Positions 24,574 through 35,385 of a stretch of 64,000 nt of DNA are shown here, one piece after another (position 1 is the first letter of the stretch; each line of letters opens with the position of its first letter). The notes under the pieces are model-generated. The model saw only the letters and a program-made list of their open reading frames with translations. It ran no database searches and had not been told where the DNA came from. Both the position numbers and the translations under genes were made by a program. The stretch spans positions 72,343,001-72,407,000 of the forward strand of contig CM059587.1 in NCBI GenBank assembly GCA_030407085.1, in the 5' to 3' direction. Source of the stretch: Trichopria drosophilae. Lineage: Eukaryota; Arthropoda; Insecta; Hymenoptera; Diapriidae.

Positions 24574-27500
24574 ATGAGATTAGGTTTTACATTCTGCATA
24601 GCCTTCTACTGTTTATGCCAAGTAAGTACACTGTTTCTAGACTGAAAAGTTAGAAAAATTTATTAATTTTCATTCCATATCAAAATGACATTCAACTTAT
24701 TTTGGCATATCTTATCTTAACAAAAAGGTTTTTACATTTTTGAAATTTAAAAAAAATTTTCCTCACGATATTTGAATGAAACGTCCTAATTAAAAAAATA
24801 TAGTTTATATTATACTCATAAGAATAACATTTTATTTTCAATATGGACATTAATTAATTAAATATATCGTCAATGAATGGAGATTTTGCAATCTTTTGGT
24901 TATTCTTTATACGGTAAACACTTTTATCTACCTTTCATTATCATCGTTAATGACGACTTGTTATAGTAATGATATATGTCGATAAGTACTTTGTCGTTCG
25001 CAGTTAATTTGTATCATGTGTGCCATTTAAATCATTTCTTTTTTATGTTAATTAAATTACTCTCTTCCGTAAATAATGATGTTTTTAGTTTGAATATATT
25101 ACAAGTGGCGTCCTTTTTTTATTGTATTCATGTGAAAGAAATTATGTTATATCGTTAATCGTTAATTCTATTTAAGTAAACGTGGAAAGTGAAACAAAAC
25201 CATGAAAAAGTTGAAGTCACCCATAATTATGGTTCTTTTATCTTACCGTATTGTACAAAATATCAGATTTAATTAAAAATCTGTAAACAGAAGTAAATAT
25301 TTTGAAATTTTGATGCACAATTCTATGAATATAATTTGTCTAATAAAAACATACTGAAAGTTTGCTCGATAGAATCAATGTCGAAACTTTCACATTTTTA
25401 TCGAATATTCACTTGTCATGTGAATAACAATTTACGTTCGTGACTTTCGTACATTCTATAAAGTTTTATTCATAACGCTAATTCAGTAGCTTTATTTCAA
25501 AATATGATTATGGATTTCCATCTGCCGATGTTTGTTTTCTTAAATCTGACGTCGGTTCAATAAGAACTTCTTACTTCGGCATTTTCTGATTCAAATACTA
25601 TTTTTCAATTAAATTTTGTTTTGAAAGACTTTCAATGAATAACTTGCAATAAAATGAACGTAACAAGGTAAAATCTTTCTTCGACCGTCTTTAGTACTAT
25701 TAAAAATAGTAAAATGATGGATTTAGAAGGAATTGGTTTTAGCTCAAGGACAGAAATAATAGAGAAGGTTGATCAGACTATTAGGAATTTGTATAACTGT
25801 CTCGTAAAAAATAACCTACATAGACACATATTACCGAAAACGGGAAAAAATGTCTTTTTTTATACAATTCATTTTGCGTAATCCATTAATGACTTTTAAC
25901 CGAAACACATTAGCGCCAAGTCACACGTCGTCGTACCGAAACCAATTCAGTATCAATTCGCGTGGCGTCGAGTTCGTTTATATTTTTTGGTAGTAGGTAA
26001 GAGAACATTAACTTCAATTTCTATACTATATTATTACAATTGACTTTAATTATATACAATTAACGTTATAAACTATTCTGAAATCTCTGGTGGAATTTTT
26101 ATTTGCTTTATATTTAAATCGTACATTTAGCATAGAGATATGATATAACAATAATATACTCTGTATTAGAACTGACAAAATTATTTCTTATTTTTTCCTT
26201 AAAGTCAAATTATTTCCTAAAAGCCATTTCCAAGTCCCAGAAATCGTACTGACACGTGCTAAGTATGCGATATCGATATCTTGTTCGTGATTTCTAATAT
26301 GTTAATTGAATTTCTTCAACTGAATAAAAATTATTGCAATTGTTCCTTCTGAAAACAATATTTAGTCTAGTTTATTCAGTAGATTATACTGGTCTCATTT
26401 ACAGATTCGCGATTTATCTTTAATTCGATTGTAGGTCAATTGTCAAATCGAGGAAAATTCTACCAGGAACTTTTTATTCAGATTTATTCAAAATTTTCTC
26501 AACAAACGTAATAAAATTAGAACATATGAACTCATAACTGATACAATTGAACATATTTTTAGAACGTAAAAGCATATACTGTGCAAGATGCCGAGCAGAT
26601 ATCGCTTAATCTGCATGTATTTAAGGAGAAGATTCAGAGCCCTACTGTGTTGCAAGCCGAGCTCAAGGCGCTCAAAAGACATACTGTAAAACACGTCATG
26701 AATATGCCAGAGAAGATATTTAAGTCAATACAGGTAATACCATATAACAATATTCTTTTGTTTTTCATTCAACATCATCAGTATTCCATGATTTTTCATT
26801 TTGAAACAATGAAATTAAATTGGTTAGTAGTCTCTGATATGTTTAGTTCAAGGCATTGAACAACCATGAAATTCTATTATTCAGCTAATTCACCGTGTTA
26901 TTTAATGAAATCGATTATCTGAATTAATTATAAAAATCACACATTTCTTGTCAAAATCTTCTGAAAATTGTAAAAACTTCCCGCCAGTTTGACTTGAAAT
27001 TGAAATTCAGCCGGAAAAGTACATATAAATCAACAAACAGTCAAAGTATGTAATAATAGGATCAAAGTGTCTTGTGATAATGTGTCTTATCAATACACCG
27101 GGCGCGAAACTTGCTTTCCCGCCCTAGGGCGAAATCTTCAGACGCAAATTATCGAGCCACATGACCGTCGTATTAAAAACATATGCGAATAATGATCTCC
27201 ATCGAATGTGATTATCGCCCTTGACACATGATATACTATTTTTGCCTTTAATCGATAATTTTCAGCAGTTTTTTAATTTCTAAAAAAATCTGATCTAATT
27301 TGGCAATTCGGACTTCCAGCAGAAATAAATAAGAATGCACTAATAAACTTTTATGTGTGATAGTTAAAGAAAATGTAAGAAAGTGATTTAATTCATCACA
27401 TGTTTAGAACATTCATAAACTGATTCAAACAATGAATATTTTACTATTTTTATATTAAAGAAGAGCCTTCTTATAATCACAAATAGTGGAAATTACGATG

Positions 27501-28980
27501 AAGTGATTTGATTACGAAGTACAAAATGTAAAGTCGTTATACATTCAATAACATGTTTACAACGTTAATTCCTGCTTTTCCGAATTTGTGCACGCGAGGG
27601 CGGAAATCTCATTTTGTGACCTAATGTGACAAACAATATTCGCTGTAAAAATACTGCCAACAAAGCCTTCCATCAAATGTACATTAATATTCTTCACAAT
27701 ACTTACATAACATATAGATATATATCATTAGAAATATTAATTTACTGGAGTGCGGGTCGAAAAACCGACAAATCAAAAAGCCGACAGGTGGAAAAACCGG
27801 CAATCATAAAATCTACAGTAAAAAACCGACAGTCAAAAAGCCGACACATAAAAAATAGACACATCGTCAGGAGGACAGTCATTTTTTTAACTGTAGACTT
27901 TTCGATTGTCGGTTTTTTGACTGTCGGTTTTTCGACCTGTCAGGTTTTTGATTTGTCGGTTTTTCGTCCCGCACTCATTTATTGCACTTATTCAATTTCA
28001 TGACAATTTTAAACTTATTATTTGTTCATTCAATTTTACTAAATAATTTTATTACGGTAATTGGACTGCGAGTCGAAAAACCGACAGGTCAAAAACTGAC
28101 AGTCAAAAAACCGACAATCGAATAGCCAACAGTAAAAAAAAACGATACTTAAGAAATGATAGTCCGCTTGTGGATGTGTCGGCTTTTCGGCAGTCGGCTT
28201 CATAACAGTCTGTTTTTTGACCTGTCGGCTTTTTGATTTGTCGGTTTTTCGATCCACACTTAATAATTGCAAAAAAAATTAACATTTTACAGTCTTCTCG
28301 CCGTACTCCAAAAACACTCGGAGGGACTCGAAACTGCTGTTTAGAATCTGCTGGAGTACGACTGTTAGAAACCAATAACACTTTTTTAGCAACAGTACAT
28401 TGGTGCATGCCAAAAAATGCCACACCATTATTATTTGGTGTCAAGAAAGCAGATGAACTTCTAAAAGTAAGAATTTCTAAATTAGTAAAAAAAGTGAAGT
28501 AAATTTCTAAAAAATATAAGTAACTTTCTAAGTTTTTTAATTTAATTATATATTACTTTTTAGGTAGGAAAAACAATAATTAAGGATATGAAAGTTCCAC
28601 AATGTAGAAACATGAATGAATTCGAAAAATACAAATGTCGTATGAAACGAAAACAACATGACATGTCAGCAATATATAAATGGAAGGGAAGCATAGCAAG
28701 ACTGAAATTTTACGTATCAAAAGAAATTATATCTGCTGCACATAGGACAAAATTGTGTATTAGAGAGGGAATGCAAAAGTTTTACGCATCTATATTATAT
28801 ATTATACAGAAATTCAATTCTTGCAATCCTGCTACCAAAATATGTGGACATAGAAAACATAACTTAGAATTACATCCTACTACAGGGCAACAGAAAAACG
28901 TAACAGATAAACCGCATGAGATATCCCACAAAATAATGTCCAACAACACGTTACCAGTACTTCCAAAGACATCTGCATAA
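24574..28980 (+). CDS. Gene 3: secreted cysteine-patterned protein, 4 exons, 269 aa
   Basis: Join 24574-24621, 26563-26733, 28293-28466, 28564-28980 (stop TAA); GT/AG sites, all introns phase 0. Exon 1 (MRLGFTFCIAFYCLCQ) is the signal peptide. Exon 2 (residues 17-73) is cysteine-free. Exon 3 (74-131) is again 174 nt with C89-x21-C111 (plus adjacent C88). Exon 4 (132-269) has C145-x10-C156 and C196-x21-C218, and C156 to C196 is 40 residues, as in genes 1 and 2. The protein is longer than its paralogues because ~50 residues follow the last framework cysteine, with an extra C225; this tail is polar and basic with no recognisable motif. Exon 4 is rich in Lys/Arg. Foldback elements 2 and 3 lie in intron 2, the second ending 31 bp before exon 3. 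Intron 3 is only 97 nt. An exported helical protein of unknown role. Confidence 0.77.
27748..27976. mobile_element. Foldback element 2, arms of CCGACAGTCAAAAA-like units
   Basis: A 229-bp palindrome with ends GAGTGCGGGTCG.. / ..CGTCCCGCACTC and a near-perfect 8-bp flanking repeat (ATTTACTG at 27740, ATTTATTG at 27977). The arms are strings of degenerate 13-17-bp units (CCGACAAATCAAAAAG, CCGACAGTCAAAAAG) in one direction on the left and inverted on the right. Non-coding; the 125-codon frame over it is repeat read-through. It lies in gene 3 intron 2. Confidence 0.75.
28064..28261. mobile_element. Foldback element 3, same family as element 2
   Basis: A 198-bp palindrome whose ends (GACTGCGAGTCGAAAAACC.. 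/ ..GGTTTTTCGATCCACACTT) match foldback 2. The arms again consist of CGACAGTCAAAAA-type units. The flanks GGTAATTG and AATAATTG agree at 6 of 8 positions, consistent with a decayed 8-bp duplication. It is only 87 bp from element 2, and its right edge is 31 bp upstream of gene 3 exon 3. Confidence 0.7.
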
Positions 28981-29199
28981 TGACATCAACAAAAGAGAAC
29001 TTCCAAGATGCCACCAGAACCCAGTGAAATGATTCAACGATGTCGCTTTTTGTGAAATCGGCTGGACCAATTTTCAACCTTATAACAGTTCATATCCGGT
29101 TTCGTTTTAAACAGCAATTCGTAGATTAACAATATTTACATTTACAACAAAATACAAACTAGTTATAAATATTTATTTTTAAGTGTACAGAAAGTTTAT

Positions 29200-29205
29200 A
29201 ATAAA
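29200..29205 (+). terminator. Probable poly(A) signal of gene 3
   Basis: AATAAA 220 nt after the gene 3 stop codon, in an AT-rich 3' flank. It is the first canonical signal noticed. Confidence 0.4.
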
Positions 29206-29275
29206 AATTATATTTATATAAAGACCCCTATTAATATTTCCTTTCTTAAATCCGAACTAATTACATAGGCTAACA

Positions 29276-29400
29276 AAATTATTCTATCACGTCAAGATAA
29301 TTTTTTGATTCTATCAAAAACTTATTGAAAATGAGAAAAAACGGTGATTTTGCAAGTTTTGATTTGGGTATCTTAAAATCTTGACGTGATAGAACAATTT
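29276..29400. repeat. 125-bp palindrome (TCTATCACGTCAAGAT arms)
   Basis: TATTCTATCACGTCAAGATA at the left reappears inverted at the right end (ATCTTGACGTGATAGAA) around an AT-rich centre. A small palindromic MITE just downstream of gene 3. Confidence 0.6.
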
Positions 29401-30083
29401 CCAGGCCAGATTTGGATTCAGCGCAAGAAAACCCTTCGGAAAAGTATAGTTAGGGAGGTTAGGTCCGTACCATCACAACTGCCCTGAGAATTTTATCATT
29501 ATTTTACTATACCATAAATACTTCACTAAAAAATTATTGCTTAACTATTAAAAAGTATTTGGTTTTATATTATGTACATTTCATCAAATATACTGTAAAA
29601 TTCGGTATTACGTTATTTTGGCGTATTAATTAAAAAATACGTATTATAAATAATAAATCTACAATGCCGACAATTAGTGTTATTCGTTTTCCGAGAGAGA
29701 TGGCGCGTTTGAAAGCTGGCAACACTGGTTATTACTAATGGTGATCTTTTGCGTAGTTCGACAGTCATTTAATATCTGATAAGAATATTTGAATGCGTGT
29801 TTTGTTAGTGAACATAATTGCGTTCAAAACTTTGATTGAAAAGTTAAGTAAATGTACCATGGGTATATTTCGTAGTATTCGTTTGTGATTCACGTTGACT
29901 TTTTCGAAGAGACCCGCCAGAAAATACGATCGGTGTCTTGTAAAGGAGCAATGGTTTCAAGTAAACAAACAATGCAGTGTTGCGCAATTGTTATTTTCAT
30001 ATAAAGGGGTAAAATAACTTTTACTGTACTCATGTCAAAGAAATGACGTTAAATCTTTTATCGCTTTACGCCCCTGATACGAA

Positions 30084-30226
30084 CATTTTTTTTTTATTTA
30101 GTAGGTGTAAAAAATGCATTTTTCAATGATTTAACAATGATGACTTAGCGAAATCCCTGTCTTAATACATTATTCATTTTACGTCCGAAAAAATAGCCAT
30201 TTTACGCCTACTGAATTAAAAAAACA
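30084..30226. repeat. 143-bp palindrome (TTTAGTAGGTGTAAA arms)
   Basis: The left arm ..TTTATTTAGTAGGTGTAAAA and right arm TTTTACGCCTACTGAATTAAA.. are inverted copies. Non-coding MITE-like palindrome. Confidence 0.5.
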
Positions 30227-30789
30227 TTATGAACCGAATCTAACTTATAATCACTCGAAATTTGTTAGAAAAAGCCTGGCGTCTTTTGCAAAGAAGGTGA
30301 CCCATGGCATAATCACACGATAGGTCTCTTCGCGTACATTGCAAAAAATCCGAAACTTTTATAACATCGTTGCAAAACTTAGGAATCGAATCTGCGAGTA
30401 AAATAGTATTGTTGGTTTTGAACTTCGAAAAATGTTCTAAAAACCGAAAACAAGTCATTGGAAAAAAACGCGGGGTCTTAAAAAACGAATTTGATTTTGT
30501 TATTCCCACGTATTTGAATGTAAATTACATGTTTAATAAAAATATTATGATTCTCATTGTTAATAAATTATTTAAATTTTAAAAATCATTAAAATGAAGA
30601 TATATGTTAAACAATGTTTTATTAGAATATAAGTATTTTATATATCTCAGAAGAATTAAAATTTCATCCTCGGAGTTAAGTCTAACGTAGAGATACAAAG
30701 GCCGTTGTAAATTCTCTACAAGAGCCATTATCGGGGTGTACGAGAATAATTGACTGCCGCGAACGGTAGCTTCCACGAGAGGGAGAGAC

Positions 30790-31770
30790 ACCTTGATGGA
30801 ACTACAGACTACGGAAGCTGAAAACCCGAATAATGAAGGTACTCAATCGGTTGCCCAAGCAGGGATCTCTACTGGACGAGGATATTCTGCTAGAGAGTCC
30901 CGGCGGGAATATAACAGTGAAATCAAGCAGGTCAAGCGGAAAGAATGGGAGAGGACTCTGTGCGGACATACGTGATACCCCGCGAGGGTTGTGCAAGGTA
31001 CTTGCAAGAAATAATGACCCGAGGCTGGGTCAAGCTGCCTGGAATAGAATATCCACTAAAATGGAAGAGGAGGGTTTGAAGCGTCTAATGGAAACCCATT
31101 TTCCTAACTTGAAATGGTTGGGGGAAGGAATGTCCAAGGTGGGGATTGTCGATGTCGAAAGGGGTGGAAAATGTCTCGTATTTGGACGAAAGGAGAGGTA
31201 GGGTTCTCAGAGATATTTAAGTCACAGGAATTGGATAGAGTGTTCCTATCATTTCTACAAGCAGAGTTGGAAGTGGGATCGCGGTTGGAATCTTCATAGA
31301 CGTGGACGGGACATTTAACGGCACTTCGGTGGATGCAATTTACCGTAGGACTATAAGGATAGGGGTTCCGGAAGTGGTGATTCGCTGTTTAAGAAGTGTC
31401 TTGTCCCACCCAGTTCCGGAGGTAACTCGTGGAGGGAAATCTTGTAGTTGGGTCGGTTGTGAGAGGTTGTTCACAGGGGAGAGCGCGATCTCCTCTGCTT
31501 TAGTGTCGGGTCGTGAATGAGCTTTTTACGGAGGCCATTAAAGCGAACTTTACATACAGGCATGTGTGTATAACGCTGTCATCCGCAGGAGCTGGGGTGA
31601 GGAATAAATTACTGAACATTATGCGTCCGCTTGAAATTATGGAAATATACTGTACCGGTGTAAAATTAGTAATTAATCTCTGCAAAACACAGGTAGTGAT
31701 TTTCACTAAAGAATACAAGGTTAGGCGGTTGCTCATAAAAGAAAATGCGGAGGTAAAAATTGTGAGGTAG
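30790..31770 (+). pseudogene. R1-like non-LTR retrotransposon fragment, broken
   Basis: Successive + strand frames carry pieces in the order expected of an R1-clade reverse transcriptase ORF. A basic linker (REYNSEIKQVKRKEWER, ~30900-30955) is followed in another frame by a segment ending METHFPN (~30960-31110). Further on are an RT motif A region (DVDGTFNGTSVDAIYR, ~31300-31345) and a motif D-like stretch (TGVKLVINLCKTQVVIFT, ~31655-31710). The pieces are separated by frameshifts and deletions; the motif B (PQG) and YADD regions are not legible. Base composition is richer in GC than the flanks. Clade assignment is from memory of the motif pattern and is moderate. Confidence 0.6.
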
Positions 31771-32023
31771 AAGGTTAGCCAATTATCAACCTTACTTAAA
31801 ACTGAGATTTTTTTAAAACACATGTTATATGAATGCTATTATAGCTACGAAATAAAAGGATAAAATGACGAATCAGTATGGAAATGCATTTTAACTCTAA
31901 CTTATAAATTACACAGTTGCGTAAAGACAAATCCATAAAAAGATCACTTCATTGATTACGTAATTCTTTAATATAGCATAATACATTCATGATCGAAATA
32001 TGATAAGATATTGGACATTCATA

Positions 32024-32270
32024 CGGAAAAAAGGATTATTAGTTGGAGCAACCAACCGCTTAGTGGTCTCAGATTCCCAGACGACAAATTGGTTTGAGCC
32101 ACTAAGGGAATAGTTGCACTAACCAGCTGATAAGATTTGTATTCCAATTAATTGGTTAGTAACCAATTTATTTCTTCATAGAACTATTTGTTTGGCTGGC
32201 CCAAACAATTTTTGATCTTGACCTGAGAGCATTAAGCGATTTGGCTGCCCAAACCAATTCATTTTTTCCG
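32024..32270. repeat. MITE-like inverted repeat (CGGAAAAAAGGATT ends)
   Basis: The segment starts CGGAAAAAAGGATTATTAG and ends with an inverted relative (..CCAATTCATTTTTTCCG). Internally it contains several AACCAATT/AATTGGTT iterations. Probable non-autonomous DNA transposon lying next to the 3' end of the Jockey-like element. Confidence 0.5.
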
Positions 32271-32717
32271 TGCATGTTGCTGTATGTTTTGATTGATAAC
32301 ATTTATTTATGCACTGGTCCGACAGACCGTGTGCAAAAGAATACCAGTACATTAAGTACAATACACCATAAAAAAAATTTTTACAATAATACAAAATTAG
32401 AAATAAAAAATACAAATATAAAAGATATACCAACATACAAAAATACACACTTATCCGCTAATTTACAAAATCATTAACCTACACTTACTTATCTAGTTCT
32501 CTCTCTACATGTTAGAATTGACATTTTTAATTAGTTGACTTTTTACATTAACAACGCGACGCAATTGCTATATGACAACGTAAATAAAAAATTAAAGATA
32601 AAAACAACAGAGATACTATAAAAAAATAGTTACAAGTACCACTACTCTAATTATTTAATAGCGCACTAGCAAACGACAAGGGAAAACAGTTGAAATACAG
32701 TTTATAGTATATACAAT

Positions 32718-34763
32718 TTAACGATTTGTCTTTATATTATAATCTCTCCGCAGGTAATTATTCAGCGCGGTTTTGAAAGCCGTTTGTGAGGTAGATTGCC
32801 TAATTGCGTCGGGAAGGAAGTTCCACAAGGAAATCGCTGATATCCAAAATGAATTGTGGAAAATTTCGGTGCGACATAGCGGGAGATGGTATGCTGATTG
32901 TGATAGGCGCGATGAAGTACATAATGATGGGGAAACTGGTAGGAAGTTAGCGAACAGATATGATGGTTGATGTGACGATAAAATTTGAAACGTAAGTGAT
33001 CCTAAAAAGTAATTACAACGATCCTCTGGTAACAACCAGTTAGATCTCCGCCAGAAAGGTGCCAAGCTCTGATCACGACGCAATTGGTAAATGTACCTGA
33101 GCGCAGTATTTTGTAGTCTCCGCACCTTTAACAGCAGATACGCAGAGGCGTCTTTGTAGACCAAACACGAAAAATCGATATGGGGGAGAATTAACGCATT
33201 TACCAACAACAGTTTCAATTTTGGCGGCAGCACCGAACCTCGGAATCGTAAGCGATATAGAGTGTAGTGTACCTTAGAACTAATTGAGGATATATGGCGG
33301 TTCCAAGTTAAGTCCGATGAGAGATACACTCCTAGATCTCGTACTTCATTAACATACGGAATGATCGTGCCATTGACTAACACCGGTGGGACCGTAATGT
33401 TGCGCAGTTTTGCCAAGTTTTGCCTAGAGCCAAAAATAATTGCCCGTGTCTTTCTCGTGCTAAGCGTAAGGCCGCATTCCTGGGTCCAAAGGCAAAACGA
33501 TTCGATGTCACTATTTAGATTTGCAATAGTCTCGACTACGCGGCTGAGTGGTGTTGTTAAGTAGAACTGCGTATCATGTGCGAATACAACGGACGTTTCA
33601 CGGCAGAAGTGTAATCGTGCAAAAAGAGTATTAAAGACTATTATAAATAGAATCGGTCCCAAACTAGAACCTTGCGGAACTCCGGTAGTAGTGAAGCATT
33701 CTCCCGAAGCCGATCCATGCAGGCCCTGAATGATTTGCGAGCGACCAGTCAGATAGGAGTACATCCAAATAATAGCCTTGTCATCGAAACCCAGTTTACG
33801 TAGTGACGATAGTATTAACGGGTGGTTTAGGGATTCAAATGCCTTCGAGATGTCGAATAATACCAGGATGGTAATGTAACCATGTTCAATCCCACGTCGC
33901 ACATCATCTAAGATGTGAAGGAGAGCAGTTTGAGTGCTGTGGAATCTTCGAAACCCATACTGTCGAGGATGGAGCAGATTATTAGCTTCCAGATACTCGA
34001 CAATCTTCCGAGTTACTAAAGTGTCCAAGATTTTGGCGATGTGGGCTGGATTTGCTATAGGACGAGTGTCACTTGGCGATAGTGGATTGGTTTTCTTATT
34101 AAGTGGTATTATATACACTCGCTTCCAGGTTAACGGATAGTTGCCAAGTGACAGGTTGAAAATTGCCGTTAGCGGGACAACCATAACAGACAGGATTTTC
34201 TGAATATGTCGTAGTTGAAGCCCATCTGGGCTAGGACCTTTCGATTTATGAAAAGAGGCTGAGATCACTCTCAAAACTTCCTCAGTTTGTAGCGTTGGGA
34301 AAACAAATCTCGGGTGATTACATGTAAGTGGGATTGCAAGAATATTCTTAAGTTGGTTCTGATCACAGGGGGGATACACTGATGCAACTTCACTATAGTA
34401 CCAGTTTAGCTCTTCGGGCGTGAAGTGATTTAATGCAGAATGTGATGAAATCTCTGAGAGGCCGAACTTCCTCAGCAGAGCCCAAATTCTACCTTGATCA
34501 GTAACCTGTCCCAATGCATTACAAATATACTGCTCCTTAGCCGCTCGTATCGATCGCTTTATTCGCTTCCGTAATTCTCGATATTGAGTCAGAAGCACTG
34601 CATTATGAGTACGCTTAGCCCGTTGATATAGCGAATTACGTTGCTTAATTTGACGCTTGAGTTCCAAATTAATCCAGGGGGCACGGGGTCGATCTACTGT
34701 CCTGGTCACCAATGGTGCGTGTTGATCTAGTAAGGTTTCTAAACAATTGTAGAAACGTTGCAC
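32718..34763 (-). CDS. Reverse transcriptase of Jockey-like element (inactive copy)
   Basis: A 681-codon frame encodes the linker and RT of a non-LTR retrotransposon. The basic linker is at residues ~28-85; RT motif A (LVLFDISKAFESLNH) is around 300-314 with D304; motif B (GVPQGSSLGP) is at 361-370; motif C is at 394-397; the post-RT segment (LGVYLSSDLTWNRHI) follows. Motif C reads FAHD instead of F/YADD: the first catalytic aspartate is histidine (codon at 33576-33578), so polymerase activity should be lost. The frame opens inside the element: upstream the sequence continues in another frame as the endonuclease, overlapping to 34669. Role when intact: target-primed reverse transcription. No host function is implied. 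Confidence 0.85.
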   Translation of the reverse strand: MQRFYNCLETLLDQHAPLVTRTVDRPRAPWINLELKRQIKQRNSLYQRAKRTHNAVLLTQYRELRKRIKRSIRAAKEQYICNALGQVTDQGRIWALLRKFGLSEISSHSALNHFTPEELNWYYSEVASVYPPCDQNQLKNILAIPLTCNHPRFVFPTLQTEEVLRVISASFHKSKGPSPDGLQLRHIQKILSVMVVPLTAIFNLSLGNYPLTWKRVYIIPLNKKTNPLSPSDTRPIANPAHIAKILDTLVTRKIVEYLEANNLLHPRQYGFRRFHSTQTALLHILDDVRRGIEHGYITILVLFDISKAFESLNHPLILSSLRKLGFDDKAIIWMYSYLTGRSQIIQGLHGSASGECFTTTGVPQGSSLGPILFIIVFNTLFARLHFCRETSVVFAHDTQFYLTTPLSRVVETIANLNSDIESFCLWTQECGLTLSTRKTRAIIFGSRQNLAKLRNITVPPVLVNGTIIPYVNEVRDLGVYLSSDLTWNRHISSISSKVHYTLYRLRFRGSVLPPKLKLLLVNALILPHIDFSCLVYKDASAYLLLKVRRLQNTALRYIYQLRRDQSLAPFWRRSNWLLPEDRCNYFLGSLTFQILSSHQPSYLFANFLPVSPSLCTSSRLSQSAYHLPLCRTEIFHNSFWISAISLWNFLPDAIRQSTSQTAFKTALNNYLRRDYNIKTNR

Positions 34764-35289
34764 TAAAATTTCTATACGTGGCCACTTTAGGTCGATGCGA
34801 ATAATTTGTCACATTGTAGCAAATCGAGATTAAGTCGTGCCCAGCCGCAAACGGTTGTGACGACTGGTTGAATTGGTGAATTTTATCTATGGAATCAACA
34901 ATGAATACATCAAGATGCGTATGGGTGTTATTAATATTAGAATGATGTGTGGGCCCAAACGGGACCGAGTAGAGCGATTTCTCATTAATAAACTGCCTAA
35001 GGTAGTTAGAATTATAGGAATTAGATAAAAGGTCACAATTTAAATCACCAGTGATAATTATATTTTTGTAGGTAGGCAGATATCGACTCAACGTTGAGAT
35101 AAAAGCAGCAAACATATTTCCTTCCGGTCTACGATAGACTACTGCTAAGAGTACATTACTGTTAGGTGGAATTTTAACATTGAGGATGATATACTCGGGC
35201 TCATTAATAGATGTAATTTTAGATGTATTCAAAACCGTAAAAGACAATGACTCATGTAAATAACAGCCAACTCCTCCTCCTAAGGTCAA
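34669..35289 (-). pseudogene. Endonuclease domain fragment of Jockey-like element
   Basis: The frame carries the C-terminal two-thirds of an apurinic-type endonuclease: GGGVGCYLHE near its start, VVYRRP, the GDLNCD motif, HLDVFIVD, and AGHDLI in place of the usual SDH region. The true N-terminal part continues upstream in a different frame (..ISIPSFNFARNDR.., to ~35380) after a frameshift near 35310, and the remaining N-terminus is missing. A second frameshift near 34750 separates it from the RT frame. Confidence 0.75.
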
Positions 35290-35385
35290 TCTATCCTGCC
35301 AATAGATGTTAGTGCCCGATCATTTCTAGCAAAATTAAAAGATGGAATTGATATTACTTGCGTAGAAATATCCGGAGTCATTACT

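Larger units (their letters stand above)
32298..35380 (-). mobile_element. Jockey-like non-LTR retrotransposon, 5'-truncated
   Basis: On the - strand the element runs from a partial endonuclease (5' end lost near 35380), through reverse transcriptase (to 32718), to a ~420-nt 3' UTR that ends near 32298 in a TGTCGGACCAGTGCATAAAT sequence, a common 3' end of insect Jockey-type elements. There is no LTR. The endonuclease and RT frames are interrupted, so this copy is dead. It inserted in the 14-kb gap between genes 3 and 4, opposite to the gene orientation. Confidence 0.8.

Noticed and set aside
27740..28269. CRISPR-like regular short repeats
   Set aside because: The units are degenerate, contiguous without spacers, inverted at the centre, and lie in an insect intron.
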